NCBI GenBank assembly: GCA_012845835.1
Contig: JABAKD010000016.1
Span: 10,661,007 to 10,725,006 of the forward strand
Origin: Undaria pinnatifida
Taxonomy: Eukaryota > Sar > Phaeophyceae > Laminariales > Alariaceae
Length of the DNA stretch: 64,000 bases
Direction: 5' to 3'
Shown here: one piece after another, positions 10,269-19,933 of the stretch
How the letters are laid out: every line of letters begins with the position of its first letter
Position numbering within the stretch: position 1 is the stretch's first letter
The notes under the pieces: model-generated
Database searches by the model: none
What the model was told of the DNA's origin: nothing
What the model saw: the letters and a program-made list of their open reading frames with translations, nothing else
Translations under genes and position numbers: made by a program

Positions 10269-12744
10269 TTAGGCCTTGAAGTTGTTGATCAGCCCAATGA
10301 GGTGTCGGTGGCGGTGTTTGCTGAGGAACTTTGTCCCGATGTCGGCTATGTTGAGCTCGGTTGGGACGTAGTGGATGCTGATTTTTTCCTCCTGTATGAT
10401 CTCACGCACATAGAACAGCCTCAGTGCCAAGTGTTTCGCACGCGAGCTGTAGGTCTCGTTTTCGGCCACGTGCAGAGCCGGAGTGTTGTCGATGTGGATC
10501 GGGATGCACTTGAATGCCTCCTCAAATCCTAGCTCCCCCATCATACCGGCACAGTAGACTGCTTCCTTTATCGCCAGTGCTGCTGCCACAAGCTCGGCCT
10601 CCATCGTTGACTGGGCCGTCAGCCCTTGCATGCCCACTTTGAAGCTCACAGGCCCGTTGCACATCGTCATGACGTACGATGAAGTTGACTTGCCGTTGTC
10701 CGGGTTGTTGCCCCAGTTGGCGTCTGAGAACGCTGTCAGCTTGAACCCTCCTTGCAAGTAGGTGATATTGAAGTCGATGCTGCCGGCGAGGTATCGAAGC
10801 AGATGCTTAGCTGCGCCCATGTGTGCTTTCGATGGCTTCGACCTTGCCCTCGCTAGCTGGTTGACGCCGTAGAGGATGTCGTAGCGGCTTACTTGAGCCA
10901 GGTACATGACGCTGCCGACGATGGGCTGGTACCGCTGCGTGTCTGCTTTGCTCAGAAGGTCCCCTTTCCCCTGGATGATCGATAACTCCGGCCCGGCTCC
11001 GATCGTGTACACCGGTTTGCACTCCCCCATGCCGTATGTCTCGAGTACCGACTTGGTGTAGTGCGCTTGTGAGATGGTGAGTGTTCCTTTCTCGCGGTTG
11101 CGAGTGACTTGCATTCCGAGCACCATCGAGACGTCCCCCATGCACTTCGTGTCGAAGCGCCGCACCAGCTTCTTCTTCAGCTGCTTGAGCAGCACTTTGT
11201 TCTGCCCCACCAGTAGAAGATCATCGACGTAGATGGTGAGAATGACGGTGTCCTTGTTCCAGCTTGGAAACGTTGGCTCTCTCTTGGTTTCGGGGTTGTA
11301 GATTCCATCCTTGTGCGTGTAGGTGTAAATGCAGGGGTCGGACTTGAGTGGCTTGAATCCTATGGCGACCACGAAGTCGTCGGTGGTACCATGCCAGTTG
11401 GCTGGTGCCTGCGGGATTCCGTAGAGGCTCTTGCGAAGCCTCATGACTTGGTGGACTCCGTTTTTGTCTGTCTTCTCGCGTCCAGGCGCCATTTTCACGA
11501 ATATCGTTTCGTCGACAGGAGAGTTGAGAAATGCCGTGGGGACATCGTACTGTAACACCTCGAGGTTTTTTCTCCGCCGCTAGAGCCAATACCATGCGGA
11601 TGCTTTGAAGACGACTCACAGGAGCGAACGTGCTCCCGCAGTGAACCCCTGCTACCATCCCCCAACCGAGCACCACCACTCTAGCTTTGTGTGAGTCATC
11701 AGCCTTCACCTTGTAGACCCACCGTGAGCCGATGATTTTGGATCCCGGAGAAACCGAGGTGAGGGGGACGAGGTCGTAGACCTGGTGCTTGATCAGGCTC
11801 GCTATTTCCTTGTCCTTGGCTGCCTCCCACAGAGCAGCCTCCGGCAGCTTCCTCGCCTCTGAAAACGTGTTCGGAACTATTTTCGCTTTCGTCTCCCCCT
11901 CCGAACGCATTTGAAGTTGCGTGTTAGTGGTGGCATATGCGTACTCCGCGAAGGTGAGCAGTTCCTGCTTATGAGCCATGTCCGGTAGATCTGCGCCGGT
12001 GTAAAGGTTGAGCTGTTGTAGCTCGCGCAAAGTACACTCGGTAACCAGGGAACTGAGTCCCCCGGCAGCAGCCGCCGCTCGGCGCGTCACAGCAGGCGTA
12101 ACCTCCAGCGTTCCACCAGCCTCTGATTTCTCCTCGGGCGTCGCTCCTCCAGTCCCTACGGCGGGCGCCCCTTCGGCGCCGCCTGCCTCCGGAAGCGGGC
12201 AGTTGTCGTCAGCAGACGACGGCGGAGGTGACTGGTGTCCGCTCAGTGGTTGTTGTCCGCCCTGCGACTGCGGTCCACCGCGTAGCAGTTGTCCTCCCTG
12301 AAGGTCACTGTGGGTGAGTTGGCGAAGCCTTGAATGGATCTCGACTAGTTCCGGGCTGCGGGGTTCCACAATGGGAGTTGTGTGGCCGTATGCCGCGTCG
12401 TTGTTGACGTTGATGTGCGATGTGTAGTCAGTAGTGGTAGAACTTGTAAAGCAGACGAAGAAGCTGAAATAGCTGATGAAACGGATGAAGTAGCTGCCGC
12501 TAGTCCTGCTGCATTCGCTGCTGTACATAGTAGTTGCCTCTGCTTGCTGTACGGTGTGTAGTAGTCTCTTCGGGAGACGTCGCTGCTGTAGTAGGCGTTG
12601 CTGTACCTGTCGGTGCTGTAGTAGTAGACGATGCTGTAGGAGTAGGCGTTGTTGTAGTACCAGTCGTTGCTGTATTCCGGCCCTTGCCGTACGAGTCGTT
12701 GCTGTACCAAACCAGTCGTTGGTGTACCAGTCGTTGCTGTACAC
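10269..12744 (-). pseudogene. copia Pol remnant: reverse transcriptase and RNase H
   Basis: The N-terminal frame (12744 down to about 11570) carries a Pro/Gly-rich linker and then the copia RT start: WEAAKDKEIASLIKHQVYDL, IGSRWVYKVK and the AGVHCGSTFAPVSR variant of the usual TFAPV motif. A single-base shift in a six-A run (plus 11566-11571) moves reading into the 11558-10269 frame. That frame continues with LQYDVPTAFLNSPVDE, LRKSLYGIPQAPANW and the catalytic YVDD in LTIYVDDLLLVGQ. RNase H follows with FSDANWG, TMEAELVAAALA, HIDNTPALH and the terminal HYVPTELNIADIGTK, all typical of Ty1/copia. The 429-codon second frame is intact and ends at its own stop. No integrase core (D,D,E) precedes the RT. 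Apart from the frameshift the enzyme looks well preserved. Confidence 0.9.
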
Positions 12745-12765
12745 TCGGTGTGTGATGACAATGAT
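12540..12765. repeat. Tyr/Asn-rich or Gln-rich coding low-complexity repeat
   Basis: Imperfect units of (A/C)GTTGCTGTA(C/G)(C/T) are strung together. The minus strand therefore reads as Tyr/Asn/Ser-rich (YSNDWYYNN) in one frame and Leu/Gln-rich (QQRLLLQ) in another. It lies upstream of the copia 1 RT frame and may be a decayed Gag or linker region. Confidence 0.55.
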
Positions 12766-13020
12766 GATGATGGTGGTGGTGACGACGATGCTTGCTCCGT
12801 GTCTTGATCGAGTAGTAGTATACGTAAAACGCGGAGTAGTTGCGGTAATCTTAGCAGTAGTAGTTCCCGCTGAAGAACATGTACCTAGGCTGTAGAGCTG
12901 TTCCAGGCTCCGATCCCCTTGTCGATGCTTCCCTCCAATGGACCGCCTCCGGTAGTTAGCTGCATGACGTCTGGAAAGTTGTTCGAAATTTCATCCTTTT
13001 CTCCCCCTTCGAACGGCTTT

Positions 13021-13770
13021 TCAGTCGTCGGGGGTCAGGCGAAACAGCGCCAGCGTTGCAGCTGTATCTCCCCCGTTCGTAGATAGTAAGAAGGCGATGT
13101 AAACGTTGGTGTTGCTGCGCTGCCAGTATGTTGTGGATAGGAGAGGTCGATTCGCTGAAGTGGACCTGGACCCGTACCTCCCAGCCGCGGTATGCGCGCT
13201 CGTTCTCCCCATCGAACGAGGGAGGCGTTTGGCTACCAACCTTACTTCGCTGTAGTTTTCCATCCTCCTTTTGGTTGTTGTGACTTCTTTCTTTTTTTTT
13301 TTTTTTTCTTTTTTTTTACACCGCAACGGTATTATATTGCGGGTATATTTTCGCTTTCTTCTTTTACCGCAACAGTATATTACGGATTTATTTTCGAATT
13401 CGCCTCCCACTGTGATTAGCTTGGACTCTCTTCTTTTACCGCACCAGTATATTACGGGTTTGCTTCCGAATTCGCCTCCCACCGTGATTAGCTTGGGCTT
13501 TCTTCTTTTACCGCAACAGTCTGTTACGGTTTTTTTTTCGAATTCGCCTCCCACTGTGATTAGCTTGGACTCTCTTCTTTTACCGCAACAGTATATTACG
13601 GGTTTGCTTCCGAATTCGCCTCCCACTGTGATTAGCTTGGACTCTCTTCTTTTACCGCAACAGTATATTACGGGTTTGCTTCCGAGTTCGCCTCTCACTG
13701 TAATTAGCTTGGGCTCTCTTCTTTTACCGCAACAGTTTGTTACGGGTTTGTTATCGAATTCGCTTCCCAC
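13021..13770 (-). CDS. repeat-encoded Cys/Lys/Arg-rich ORF in copia 1 leader
   Basis: This 249-codon minus-strand frame consists of about six 24-residue repeats with the core CCGKRRESKLITVGGEF, then a Lys-rich run and a non-repetitive tail of about 100 residues. The 72-bp DNA period is a multiple of three, so each unit keeps the frame. The repeats are basic and carry a Cys pair. They resemble no Gag domain that I know. The plus strand is open over the same array (13271-13921, 216 codons) with 24-residue repeats. It sits where a copia Gag would be expected, but no Gag motif supports that. Coding status is unresolved. Confidence 0.3.
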   Translation of the reverse strand: MGSEFDNKPVTNCCGKRREPKLITVRGELGSKPVIYCCGKRRESKLITVGGEFGSKPVIYCCGKRRESKLITVGGEFEKKTVTDCCGKRRKPKLITVGGEFGSKPVIYWCGKRRESKLITVGGEFENKSVIYCCGKRRKRKYTRNIIPLRCKKKEKKKKKKEVTTTKRRMENYSEVRLVAKRLPRSMGRTSAHTAAGRYGSRSTSANRPLLSTTYWQRSNTNVYIAFLLSTNGGDTAATLALFRLTPDD

Positions 13771-13920
13771 TGTGATAAGCGTGGACTCTCTTCTTACCGC
13801 AACAGTACATTACGGGTTTTTCTCGAATTCGCCTTCAATTGTGATTAGCTTTGACTCTCTTTGTTTACTGCAACAGTATATTGCGGGTTTATTTTCAAAT
13901 TATCCTTCAACTGGTGATTA
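13345..13920. repeat. 72-bp tandem repeat, about 8 units
   Basis: Units begin TTTTACCGCAACAGTATATT and continue through CGAATTCGCCTCCCACTGTG to TTAGCTTGGACTCTC. Spacing is close to 72 bp, and the last two units (after 13790) are more divergent. An EcoRI-type GAATTC recurs in most units. Confidence 0.85.
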
Positions 13921-14009
13921 ACCTTCTCTAGGTCTTTTCCTTTGCTGCAGTTGGTGTTGGCGTTAGCCGCAATTACGCCTTTTGCGGTCTGTCGCTGCAG
14001 TTGTTAGTA

Positions 14010-14330
14010 GCGGACGTTTGGATGTAGTGCAAGTTCTATCGCCCCGAGCCACCTGTTGTTACCAGATGTTTTATCACTCGACCCGATAGGATCGCAAACG
14101 CAACCACACACACGCCCCGACACAGTATGAATCGACGCGCTATGCACTGCTATCCTGACGATGACGAGCCGACGTTTGGATGTAGTGCAGTTCCTACCAG
14201 CCCGAGTAAACTGTTGTCACCAGATACTGTGACACTCGACCTGGTAAAATCGCAAGCGCAACCACACGCACGCCCCGACAGAGTGAATCGACGCGCTATG
14301 TGTTGCTATCCTGACGTGCAATACACTGAT
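14010..14330. repeat. two-copy ~155-bp duplication in copia 1 leader
   Basis: Two adjacent copies, starting near 14015 and 14170, share GTTTGGATGTAGTGCA, CAACCACAC(A/G)CACGCCCCGA and GAATCGACGCGCTATG. The duplication lies between the 72-bp array and the 5' LTR. Confidence 0.75.
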
Positions 14331-14563
14331 TTGCAGATGCCTTACTCGTGCTCGTACTCGTACTCGTACGTAGTCGTGCAGTGTTGACGTAAACTCACTT
14401 TTTTTTTTTCTTTTCTTTTTTTTCGATTTCAATCCTTGTCCAGGCCAGCTCTCAGTTAGGATCCCTCGTGGACGTCGTCTTCAAAATCCTTAGATGTGTG
14501 CACCTTGCTGTAGACCGAGGCTCATAACCTATTCAGGTATAGTCGTTACACCCTTGACAGGTG

Positions 14564-14936
14564 TGTTAAGGTATTAGTGGGGTATTAGTCCGTTTGACCA
14601 CTTGCAAAAGGTTAACCAATAGCTTACCCAAACTAAGCCTTATAACACTCTTCCCCCCTGAAACGGCGGGATAGCAGGTCGGCCGGATATACGGGCGGAC
14701 CTGTCAATTATCCAAGCCGTTTCATCTCCTGGGTATACCGGGGAGAGTATTTTTCAAGTTCGACATGGGGAAAATCTGAAAAGTTTATTATTGTGGATGG
14801 TGGGGATCGAACCCACGACCCAAAAAGCCCATGGTCTGTCGACGACGCCATTTGTTGAGGAATTAGTGGGGTATTAGTCCGTTTGACCACTTGCAACTGG
14901 TTAACCAATAGCTTACCCAAACTAAGCCTTATAACA
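14564..14936 (-). mobile_element. TRIM-like miniature LTR element, 373 bp
   Basis: Two 84-bp direct repeats (14564-14647 and 14853-14936) differ at only a few positions and bound 205 bp of non-coding sequence. The unoccupied site is known from the other LTR of copia 1 (9150-9157), so both ends are precise, with GGTG duplicated at 14560-14563 and 14937-14940. On the minus strand each repeat runs TGTTATAAGG to CAACA. A purine tract CAGGGGGGAAGAG directly precedes one repeat, as a polypurine tract should. It encodes nothing, so it must borrow enzymes from other elements. The duplication is 4 bp where most LTR elements make 5. Confidence 0.88.
14793..14850 (-). other. tRNA-like 3' half inside the TRIM
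   Basis: On the minus strand, GTGGG-TTCGATC-CCCAC forms a perfect 5-bp, 7-nt-loop T arm. It holds an exact B box (GGTTCGATCCC) and is followed by CATCCACA, like an acceptor 3' strand. The anticodon arm upstream is imperfect and no full D arm or 5' acceptor strand is present. It is therefore a tRNA-derived segment, not a working tRNA gene. It starts next to the LTR, where primer-binding sequence is expected. Confidence 0.6.
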
Positions 14937-15697
14937 GGTGGTCGCACAGGCGGGCACAGGCAGCAGCATGCTGCCATGCTGATGTTGGACAAAGATGATC
15001 CACCGATGATAAAAACCCAGAAGAGTGATGTTTTGTAGAAGGGCCGCTTGTTGGGTAATCAAACTTAGAGAACAATAGACATCTGAGGCTAGAGGTGGTG
15101 GTGAGAGGAGTGAGAGAGGGTGGGGCACGCCCGCGCTCTCTCTCTGGTAGCTACGTACTCAGACCCCGCTCGTTCGTTTGCTACAACAATAGTACTTGAA
15201 GGACCCCCTGTACAAAAACAAACAAACAACAACAACTCGTCGGGGTCCTCAAAAGAACTGGTCGTAGTTACGCCGCATTTTAGTCGAACCGTAACTTAAC
15301 ACACCGTGTTTTTTCTATTGCTGCCTAAAACATCACCGATGCTACTACTGTTGTGCTCGGCTACTGCAACACGCTATTGACGACCCAGTGCTACCTACGT
15401 TGGCCGACGAATAGCGGTTAGCCGATCCCAGCTCTGGCCGGTCGTAGCTCGTGTAAACTTGCTTCTTGACTCGTCGCGATCCCGAAGCTACCGAGTGGTA
15501 CTTCGTTACGTATCGTGACTGCTGCTCCCTGTTTACAGCAGTATTACAGTAGTGCTACGTACTGCTTCCCCCGGCTACAGCTACCTGCTCTCCTTTGCTA
15601 TAGCAGTACTGGTGCTAACTACTGCTGCCCCAGGCAACAGTAGTGACGATGAACATTAATCAGAGATGTAGGTGTTCACGCCCTAATATCTTTAACA

Positions 15698-16200
15698 GTG
15701 AGATCGAAGATTTTGTCGAAGCTCGTCTTTGCAAGCTGTGTGTGATACTTCGATCGCGCGTAGTACGGGTTGTGTGTGCTCATTAAGGATATAGGTTGGC
15801 GACTCCACCTGCAACTACCGTGTAGCTATCAGGGTCAACAGGGTGATGTTAGTCAGTCTGTGCGCGGAAACTATAAAACCCGTTTTTGAGGGGGACAAAC
15901 TCTGACAGCTGTGGAAGGAAATGCATCGGTTTATCAAGTGAATCCTATAAGTCGAATAACCGGTGAGGGGAGGGCGGAGTTTTTAAGGACGTGGGGGCCT
16001 GGTTTTGATCAACAGGGAGCGAAGGGGGGGGGGGGGGGGGGGGGGGGGACGGGCGGGGCAGCTCAATTTGTGCGTGGAAGTTATAAATCATTCAAGGGGA
16101 TAAATCTGACGGTTTTGGAAAGAATGCACCAGTTTATCATGTGTATCACTGTACGTCGTATAATATATGGTATTAACAGGTGTATACCTGACACCAGGTA
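15698..16200 (+). repeat. dispersed repeat B, copy 1 (right part)
   Basis: The repeat continues from the stump at 9119. It runs from GTGAGATCGAAGATTTTGTCG through GCAAGCTGTGTGTGATAC and ATTAAGGATATAGGT(T/C)GGCGACTCC to two diverged modules with the core GGACAAA(C/A)TCTGACAGCTGTGGA. A run of about 24 G at 16026-16050 separates the modules. Other copies lie at 20.3-21.2, 23.3-23.5, 32.1-33.1, 49.4-49.7 and 61.4-61.8 kb. It encodes nothing recognisable. Confidence 0.8.
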
Positions 16201-18090
16201 AGAGGTGCCGGTCGCCCCGGTGGTGTATCAGGTTATCCTCGAGCCTGGTATAGGTCAGCCTCCATTCCCCTTGCCGCCTCGGTAAGGCATGCTGCGAAGT
16301 ATGCCCTAGCAGGCTTATAGCGAGTGGGGGGGGTCTTTCAGGCGGGTATAAGGCCGGACTCACCCTGAAGGAGTGATACCTTCTTGCTGCTGCGTGTGGC
16401 CGCGAAGCTTAGGCGTGGCGGTAGAGTTAGGTCGTACGTAGTGCGTTAGGCATGGTCACCTACGATTCGCGCGTCGTTTTAGGCAGCAGCGGCGGAGCAG
16501 CAATGATTAATCGGGATGCTCGTGCGCGGAGGCCGGCGCAACCACGAGCCACACTACGGCGCAGTCTCAGTTTGCGTGGAGGGAACTGCGCCGGCAGAAG
16601 GTTGGATTCGGCGACGAAGGAGGAGGGCGATTGGCTGTCGACGGGCGGGGAAGAGACAGATTGAACTCTCCCTGAACGAGAAGTTTTGTTTTTCAAATCA
16701 GCACCGCAAGCTGCGTGGAGCATTTTATTTGTTTTTGGACAGGGGAGAAGGGGAACCGATTGGAATTAAGTGTCAACGAGAGCAAGTGCGAAGGAGCGGA
16801 CCGAGTGAGCTAAGACGATGAGGCGGCCATGGAGAACCACAGCAGGAGGATGGCACATGGAGACCCACGACCCGCACGCACACCATCATCACGAGAGCAG
16901 CGATCGTCTTTTTTTCAGGTGTATTTTACGAGGCAGTAGTACAGCATGTTACTTACGTCACTGATTTTTGTAGAGTTCGTAGAAGAGTTGTAAACCCTTC
17001 AAGGGGAACGAACCCCCGCAATTTGCAATTTTCAGGCAAGGGCGTAGTGGCTGCGCTGCAACCTGTTAAATAACTCGGTAAGGCGGGGCGATCATTGATA
17101 TTTGTATTGTGGTTTTTGGTTCGATTGCTCTTGTTTCAATGCATGCCCGCGGGTCGTCACTCTGACAGCACTTCAAACAGCAGGCGCGTTCGTCTGTGTT
17201 CACGATTACCGTGCGGTTCGTACGGTGCAGGTAGCCCAACCGCTGTAGTTTGTAGATGCGAGTTGGTTGTTGTGGGAACGGGGGAACTCTACGCTGTAGT
17301 TGAGTGGATACCCGCAACCATGTGAATTCAGTTTGCACATTGGACCTTTTCACTTGTGCTCCATTCTTTGTATCGTGCGTTTTAGGCAGGAAAGCGTAGT
17401 ATTTCCCGGACGAATTTTGATTTCATTTGTTTTTTCGGATCTGCCTAGGGCTCCAGCACCTTTGTGTGACCACAGACTCTGGATTTTTGACAAGAGTTAA
17501 TGTGAGACAACGACAACAACATGGTCAGTTCGTGAGTTCGAGCCCCGCCGAGTGCATACTCGAATAAATTCGTTGGGACTTTTTCTTGTGCACAAATCGA
17601 TGTGCGGAAAGCGCGAGAGCGTGAGTCAGCAACACTCGATGAAAAATCGACGAGCAGTGGGAGTGCTGAACCCTATGCGCCATATTGAAGGCAAGAACCG
17701 GGGGGAAGAAGAGACAACACCTGTGACTACGGCTTGTCCAGAAGCTGGACAGTAGAAGTGTGAGAAGATAAAGAAGAGGCACCAGCCGAGGGCGCACAAG
17801 GAAAGTTATCCCGCAAACCTACCCCGCCCCCCCCTGAGGCCCATTTTTTTTTTCTCATTTTTTTTTCTTTACTTTGTTTGCTCGCTTGGTGGTTCGTTTC
17901 TTGGCTGTGCCCCTGTGGATGGTTTACTGCACACTCTTGCGTTGGCAAAGAAAGAGGCTTGGCAAGCAAGCCAACATTGCAAGAGCAAGGGATGTCAAAC
18001 TGTACTTTAAGTTGTTTAGGTATGTAAATCTTTGCGTCAACGCAAGGTGGTCAATGTAGTCAGAAATAGTCAATCGTGGGCAAGCGCCGC
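16201..18090. other. no recognisable gene
   Basis: Open frames here are under 105 codons. Some intron-like 3' splice contexts occur (TTTTTTTTCAG at about 16910-16919), and there are poly-T and poly-A runs near 17845-17870, but no domain or codon signal supports an exon chain. Nothing else can be claimed. Confidence 0.4.
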
Positions 18091-18094
18091 GCTT

Positions 18095-18124
18095 GGGCAC
18101 GAAGCCCTGTAAGCCTTCGTGCCC
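18095..18124. other. perfect 10-bp hairpin
   Basis: GGGCACGAAG is followed after about 10 nt by its exact complement CTTCGTGCCC. The stem is GC-rich and stands in otherwise unique sequence. It could be a terminator-like or regulatory RNA fold, or chance. Confidence 0.35.
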
Positions 18125-18430
18125 TTGATGTCCAAACACGGCGCGCACGCGCATCCTGGTTGTTCCACCGTTCCCGCACAGCCTGGGCTCAAGATGCCGC
18201 GGGAGGCAGTTGGCATCGCGTGGAGAGACACGCGGTTTAGGTTTATCCGAGCCTCCCACGACACCCCCTGGTTGCCAATACCATGGAGAGTTGATGGGTA
18301 GTGTTGGACAACAGGCTTCCGGACAGCCGGACGTAATCCCGCGCAGTAGGAGCGTGGACACTCCCGTCTGCAGCGTTGGAGAAAACACCATCCTTATCAA
18401 TGCCCGCGCCCTCACCATCCTCAAGCCCGT

Positions 18431-18757
18431 TCACAACTCCCGTCGCAACCACGTCAGCGAAACTCCCCGCGCCCGCACCAGCACAACTCCCGTCACAACC
18501 ACGTCGGCGCCACTGCGCTCGCCCGCACCACCCTCACCCCTGCTCACAACTCCCGTCGCCACCACGTCAGCGTCACCGCGTGCGCCTCCGCCGCTACTGC
18601 TGTCCATCAACACCGGCGACTCCTTCGCGCCGTCCGTGGCGCTCTTCGGTTTGAAAAAACCCAGTAATGTGCGCCCGCTCCCCACCGCCGCCTCGGCACC
18701 AGCACTCCTGTCGACACACGTTGGGCGACATGCAACTTGCGACATGAGCAATAGCAA
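18431..18757 (-). CDS. small ORF with LLGFFKPK motif
   Basis: This is a 108-codon minus-strand frame with an ATG start. Around residue 30 it carries GSGRTLLGFFKPKSA, resembling a PCNA-interacting (PIP-like) motif of hydrophobic-xx-aromatic-aromatic plus basic residues. A comparable ITSFFQPK occurs in the TIR transposon ORF at 22.2 kb. Such N-terminal FFxPK motifs precede zinc fingers in some transposase-like proteins, but that link is an inference. The C-terminal half is Val/Ser/Gly-rich because of a 27-bp repeat (ACAACTCCCGTCGCAACCAC) present three times. The plus strand is open too (18210-18761), so coding strand is uncertain. Confidence 0.3.
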   Translation of the reverse strand: MLLLMSQVACRPTCVDRSAGAEAAVGSGRTLLGFFKPKSATDGAKESPVLMDSSSGGGARGDADVVATGVVSRGEGGAGERSGADVVVTGVVLVRARGVSLTWLRREL

Positions 18758-19122
18758 TTAATTGATCAGCGGTGAAAAGAAAATACGAATATGCTCCTGC
18801 TTTTCGCATACATACACACATCGACAAGGCCTGCAGCCTCATACACTGCGCGACTAAAATACGTCCAGCGCGGCAGTTCCCAAACTGCTGAACACGCGCG
18901 AACGACCTCCCGTAAAAATTGTGAAGCAGTGTATTAACAACCAGGTCTATTTCTCAATCACCATATCATAAAATATAACATAGATTTAATGTACCACGAA
19001 GCTTGCAAAGAAAGTTGAGTTGCAACCATTCAATCGTTCGTACTCACAGCTGACGTTTCCAATTTTGTATCGAAACTGCTTGTTGTGCTAGCGAATGCAA
19101 CAACTGCTATCCTCGCAAGTCT

Positions 19123-19800
19123 TCACTTGTGTTGAAGCGACTGTTCGTGGGTCTCCACGTGGGTCAGGCTCAGTTGCTCTAGATTGCGTTTGAAATCGCG
19201 CTTGCACTTCTTGCACATCCAGTTGCCGCTGCTGGTCTTCGCGGCGATTTTTCCGATAGGCAAAAATGCTCTGCTCGCATGCGAAAGGCGTGCAGGGACC
19301 AACAGGGACGCGGAGTAACTTAGTTGGTCCGCATTTCGCGCGCGTTTTTTTTTTTTAGGACTTTGATCATGCGGCGGCTTCTGGTATTGCTGCCCTGCTG
19401 CTGCTGCTGCTAAGGCTAGGCTTCTGCTACTGTTGATGTTGTCAGTTAACGAGGAGGAGGCAGCACAACACACAACTGGTCGATTGTGAGCACTTTTACA
19501 TATGATAAACCAGAGTTTTGTCTTTCCAGTGCTTGCCGCTGCTGCTGCTGCGAGGTACACGATACGCCTCAATATCCCACTGTAGCTCTCATGCCTCTCC
19601 ACTCACTCTCTGTGCTGTGCTGACCACTTATGCTCAATGGCCTGATCCTTGTCCATTCCTGAACCGTCACCGAAGTTGGCCCCGCAGCAGCAGATGAAGT
19701 CCTCGCCATCGGCTGGCTTTCCGCAGACGCTTTGTAGCCAAGCGGTCTTGTCGTAGGAGGGTTGTAGCAGGGGTCCCTTCACCGTGGAGGCTGTGCTCAT
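19123..19800 (-). pseudogene. zinc-finger-like protein, one in-frame TGA
   Basis: From the ATG at 19800 the minus strand reads a short protein containing FICCCGANFGDGSG, then IEHKWSAQH, a Cys/His arrangement like a BED or other zinc-binding domain. A TGA at 19605-19603 stops it after 65 residues. The same frame then continues without interruption for 159 codons to 19123 and ends with CKKCKRDFKRN..LTHVETH, a C-x2-C...H-x3-H finger. CAG/GCT repeats give poly-Ala stretches, and an A-run gives KKKKRARN, a possible nuclear signal. The ATG at 19800 is chosen because it is the first downstream of a good TATA box. The TGA may be a disabling mutation, an intron boundary, or readthrough. It may be a host-like or transposase-derived DNA-binding protein; the family is not recognised. 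Confidence 0.45.
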
Positions 19801-19924
19801 TGTGACCACTCTCTCTTGCTCTCTCCCTTTTTCTCCGCTGCTCTGCGCTGTGCGTAGCTGGTACGCAGGCTGCTGGTGCGCGACAAGGGGGCTGCGTGTC
19901 TGCTATGTACCCCCCCTGCCCCTT

Positions 19925-19933
19925 TATTATATA
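19925..19933 (-). promoter_or_regulatory. TATA box for the zinc-finger-like gene
   Basis: On the minus strand CCTATATAATAAAGG lies about 125 bp upstream of the ATG at 19800, in a position suitable for a core promoter. It is the clearest TATA-type element before a coding frame in the window. Confidence 0.45.

Larger units (their letters stand above)
14530..15697 (-). repeat. 5' LTR of copia 1, split by a TRIM insertion
   Basis: The LTR resumes exactly after the inserted element: 14530-14563 matches 9120-9153, and 14937-15697 matches the rest of the 3' LTR. Immediately inside the LTR the minus strand reads GGTTATGAGCC, which sits where a primer-binding site belongs. Confidence 0.9.
9115..15702 (-). 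mobile_element. Ty1/copia LTR retrotransposon 1, with target duplication
   Basis: LTRs at 9120-9911 and 14530-15697 (the latter interrupted) bound the element. The 5-bp direct repeat GTGAG lies outside each end, at 9115-9119 and 15698-15702. On the minus strand each LTR starts TGTT(G/A)AAGATATTAGGG. The internal region holds an RT-RNase H gene next to the 3' LTR and a long repeat-filled leader next to the 5' LTR. No gag, protease or integrase was found, so the central part of the polyprotein is deleted or unrecognisable. The two LTRs are very similar, which implies a fairly recent insertion. It copies through RNA and would need Gag and integrase supplied in trans. Confidence 0.9.

Noticed and set aside
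11560-11575. Programmed frameshift at the A6 run in copia 1 RT
   Set aside because: The shift falls inside the RT domain, where no known copia element uses one, and the run is not in the canonical slippery phase; a one-base indel is simpler.
17526-17550. B-box-like GAGTTCGAGCCCC
   Set aside because: Flanking bases do not form a T stem and no tRNA 5' half is present.
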